A stretch of DNA of 25,137 nucleotides from an uncultured Fusobacterium sp. (GTDB taxonomy: Bacteria; Fusobacteriota; Fusobacteriia; Fusobacteriales; Fusobacteriaceae): contig UQOH01000027.1 in the NCBI GenBank assembly GCA_900542625.1, forward strand, positions 1 to 25,137. Reading direction: 5' to 3'. Made by a program: the position numbers and the translations under genes. Below, in pieces: positions 23,711 to 25,137 of the stretch (the stretch's first letter is position 1; each line of letters begins with the position of its first letter). The notes under the pieces were generated by a model. That model was not told the origin of the DNA and ran no database searches. It saw only the letters and a list, made by a program, of their open reading frames with translations.

Positions 23711-24985
23711 ATGAAAATTGCATTAATCGGAGCTCCCGATTCTGTAGAAAAAATATTAAATATACTTTCAAAACTATATACAGATATTGAGTTTATACCT
23801 CTTGCTACTGAAAAAATACAGGATATGATGAAACTTGCCTTTGAGGTTGAGGACAAAGTACAGGGAATCTATCTTGGAGGAATAGGAATATATTCTGCTG
23901 TTAAGGATAAAATAAAAATACCAGTTTCTTTTGTAAAAAGAGAGGGCAGCGGAATTATAAAACCTTTCTGGGAACTGAAAAACAGCAGCACTATGGATAT
24001 AGAAAAACTTAAATTGGGAATTGACATTATAGATGAAAGGGAATTTATAGAAACATTAAATGAATTTGATATTAAGATAGACAGCTATTATCTTCAAAAA
24101 TATGATTCTGAAAAAGAAGAAACAGACTATCTTGATGTTTACATGAAACAGATAGAAAAAAATGAAATTAACTGTATTTTTACATCTTTTGGTTATATAT
24201 ATTATTTTTTCAAAAACAGGGATTTTCCTATTTACAGAATACAGGCTGCAGCATCTGAAATAAAAGAGGGATTTAAAAATCTTCTTAATATTATAGAAGT
24301 AAATAATGCTGAAAAAAGTCAGATAGGAATTGAAATTATAAAAATAATAAAAGAGGATGCTCTTTCAAACAGTGTCCTTTCTTATAAAATGGAATTTGAA
24401 AAGGAACTTCTTGCTTATTCCCGTGAAGTAGAGGGAAATATTCAGGCTGTTGATGAAAATGAGTATCTTATTCTTTCTAATAAAGGACTTTTAAATAATC
24501 CTGAAAATGTTCAGACTTTAATATCTCTTATCAAAAGTAAAAATTACAGCAGATTCTGCATTGGTGTGGGAATAGGAGAAGGAAGTACTATTGTTCAGTC
24601 AGAAAAAAATGCAAGACTTGCTCTTAAATTGAGTATCAATGAGGGAAAAAATAATATATTTTTCTCTAACGGGCAGGAAATAAAGGGTCCTCTTATGAGT
24701 TCTAAAGAGATAGAATATAAAAACTCATTTGATAAAGAGATTGTTAAAATTTCCAAAACTGCAGAGGTAAGTTCTCTTTACTTGGAAAAAATAAAATCTA
24801 TTATGAGAAAACAGGAGAAAAACACTTTCACCAGCAGAGAACTTTCAGAATTTTTAAGTATCAGTGAAAGAAGTGTAAACAGAATTATTAAAAAGCTTAT
24901 TGAAAAAGGTTATGCAGAAGAGGCTGAGTTTGAAAGTTCAGCGGGAGCAGGACGCCCAAGAAGAAAAATAAAATTTATATTTTAA
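23711..24985 (+). CDS. Transcriptional regulator of unknown ligand with C-terminal HTH
   Basis: I do not recognise a named family. The 424 residues divide into three parts. Residues about 1-200 are alternating beta/alpha segments (GIYLGGIGIYSAVKDKIKIPV, INCIFTSFGYIYYFF, FPIYRIQAAASEI), loosely like the PrpR-N type two-lobed sensor fold. Residues about 225-320 contain CIGVGIGEGSTIVQSEKNARLAL, resembling degenerate GGDEF or archaeal GTP-cyclohydrolase-III-like domains. Residues 370-403 are a clear winged HTH (FTSRELSEFLSISERSVNRIIKKLIEKG), with the basic tail GRPRRKIKF. No AAA+ domain is present, so it is not a sigma-54 activator. The start follows TTTTAGGAG. It has its own palindromic promoter and lies 61 bases after bioB. 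Possible targets are itself, bioB and the divergent phosphonate operon. Confidence 0.75.
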   Translation: MKIALIGAPDSVEKILNILSKLYTDIEFIPLATEKIQDMMKLAFEVEDKVQGIYLGGIGIYSAVKDKIKIPVSFVKREGSGIIKPFWELKNSSTMDIEKLKLGIDIIDEREFIETLNEFDIKIDSYYLQKYDSEKEETDYLDVYMKQIEKNEINCIFTSFGYIYYFFKNRDFPIYRIQAAASEIKEGFKNLLNIIEVNNAEKSQIGIEIIKIIKEDALSNSVLSYKMEFEKELLAYSREVEGNIQAVDENEYLILSNKGLLNNPENVQTLISLIKSKNYSRFCIGVGIGEGSTIVQSEKNARLALKLSINEGKNNIFFSNGQEIKGPLMSSKEIEYKNSFDKEIVKISKTAEVSSLYLEKIKSIMRKQEKNTFTSRELSEFLSISERSVNRIIKKLIEKGYAEEAEFESSAGAGRPRRKIKFIF

Positions 24986-24997
24986 TTGATCAAAAGC

Positions 24998-25028
24998 GCT
25001 GGAAAGAACGCTTCTTCCAGCATTTTTT
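24998..25028 (+). terminator. Rho-independent terminator after the regulator
   Basis: GCTGGAA (24998-25004), a bulged A and GAA pair with TTC and TTCCAGC (25012-25021) around a CGC loop, then A and six T's. It lies 12 bases after the stop codon. Confidence 0.88.
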
Positions 25029-25054
25029 CATAAAAAAATTTCTGCAAACTTTTC

Positions 25055-25122
25055 AGCAGGAAATTTTCTCCTGCTCTCACCTTTAAAGAGAATGGGACAG
25101 CATACCTCGTTTATTCTGTCCC
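25055..25122. other. Two further hairpins in the gene-free right edge
   Basis: AGCAGGA (25055-25061) pairs with TCCTGCT (25069-25075). GGGACAG (25094-25100) pairs with CTGTCCC (25116-25122) around a 15-base loop. Neither is followed directly by a clean T run on the plus strand. The second could belong to a gene beyond the window edge. No reading frame is visible from 24986 to the end. Confidence 0.5.
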
Positions 25123-25137
25123 TTATTCTTTTACCAA

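Noticed and set aside
1..25137. CRISPR arrays, insertion sequences, prophage genes or integration sites next to the tRNAs
   Set aside because: No repeat-spacer pattern, transposase, integrase or duplicated tRNA 3' end was seen. The gene content looks chromosomal and metabolic.

Overview
The window is AT-rich, tightly packed with genes, and strong in Shine-Dalgarno sequences. It combines an outer-membrane LPS-assembly protein (Gram-negative envelope) with Firmicutes-like traits: PRD-type PTS regulators, a TcyP-type cystine carrier, extended -10 promoters, and a biotin synthase with anaerobe-type residues. This points to the Fusobacteriota, most likely a Fusobacterium. The genus is inferred from style and gene content only; no database search was possible.

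Layout. 1-220: 3' part of tRNA-Phe, tRNA-Cys and a terminator. 293-6023: an extended -10 promoter, then lptD-like and thrS, ending at a strong terminator. 6024-6507: a long AT-rich regulatory region with a full-consensus sigma-54 (-24/-12) promoter and candidate upstream activator sites. It drives a CoA-disulfide-reductase-family flavoprotein and a TcyP-like cystine symporter (6508-9323). 9448-10302 (minus): an EamA/DMT permease, convergent with the cystine gene across a shared two-way terminator. 10407-16731: a PRD regulator, PTS IIA, IIB and IIC (UlaA family), a PfkB sugar kinase and a class II aldolase. Together these form a minimal route from import through a second phosphorylation to aldol cleavage. 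16755-22575 (minus): a 2-aminoethylphosphonate (2-AEP) operon of binding lipoprotein, ATPase, fused double permease, phosphonatase PhnX and transaminase PhnW. The binding-protein gene carries a one-base frameshift. 22613-25137: biotin synthase, an unusual regulator with its own palindrome-embedded promoter, and a terminal stretch of hairpins.

How the genes work together. The first block serves outer-membrane biogenesis and translation. The second imports cystine and probably reduces low-molecular-weight disulfides, apparently under sigma-54 and an unseen activator. The third would turn an unidentified sugar, most simply a ketohexose, into triose phosphates. The fourth would import 2-AEP and convert it through phosphonoacetaldehyde to acetaldehyde, phosphate and alanine, if the binding protein were intact. 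The last block makes biotin from dethiobiotin; no other bio genes are present.

The points most worth attention are the sigma-54 promoter with triplicated upstream sites, the biotin synthase that lacks one canonical [2Fe-2S] cysteine but has gained another, the exactly localised frameshift in the 2-AEP binding protein, and the orphan three-part regulator beside bioB.
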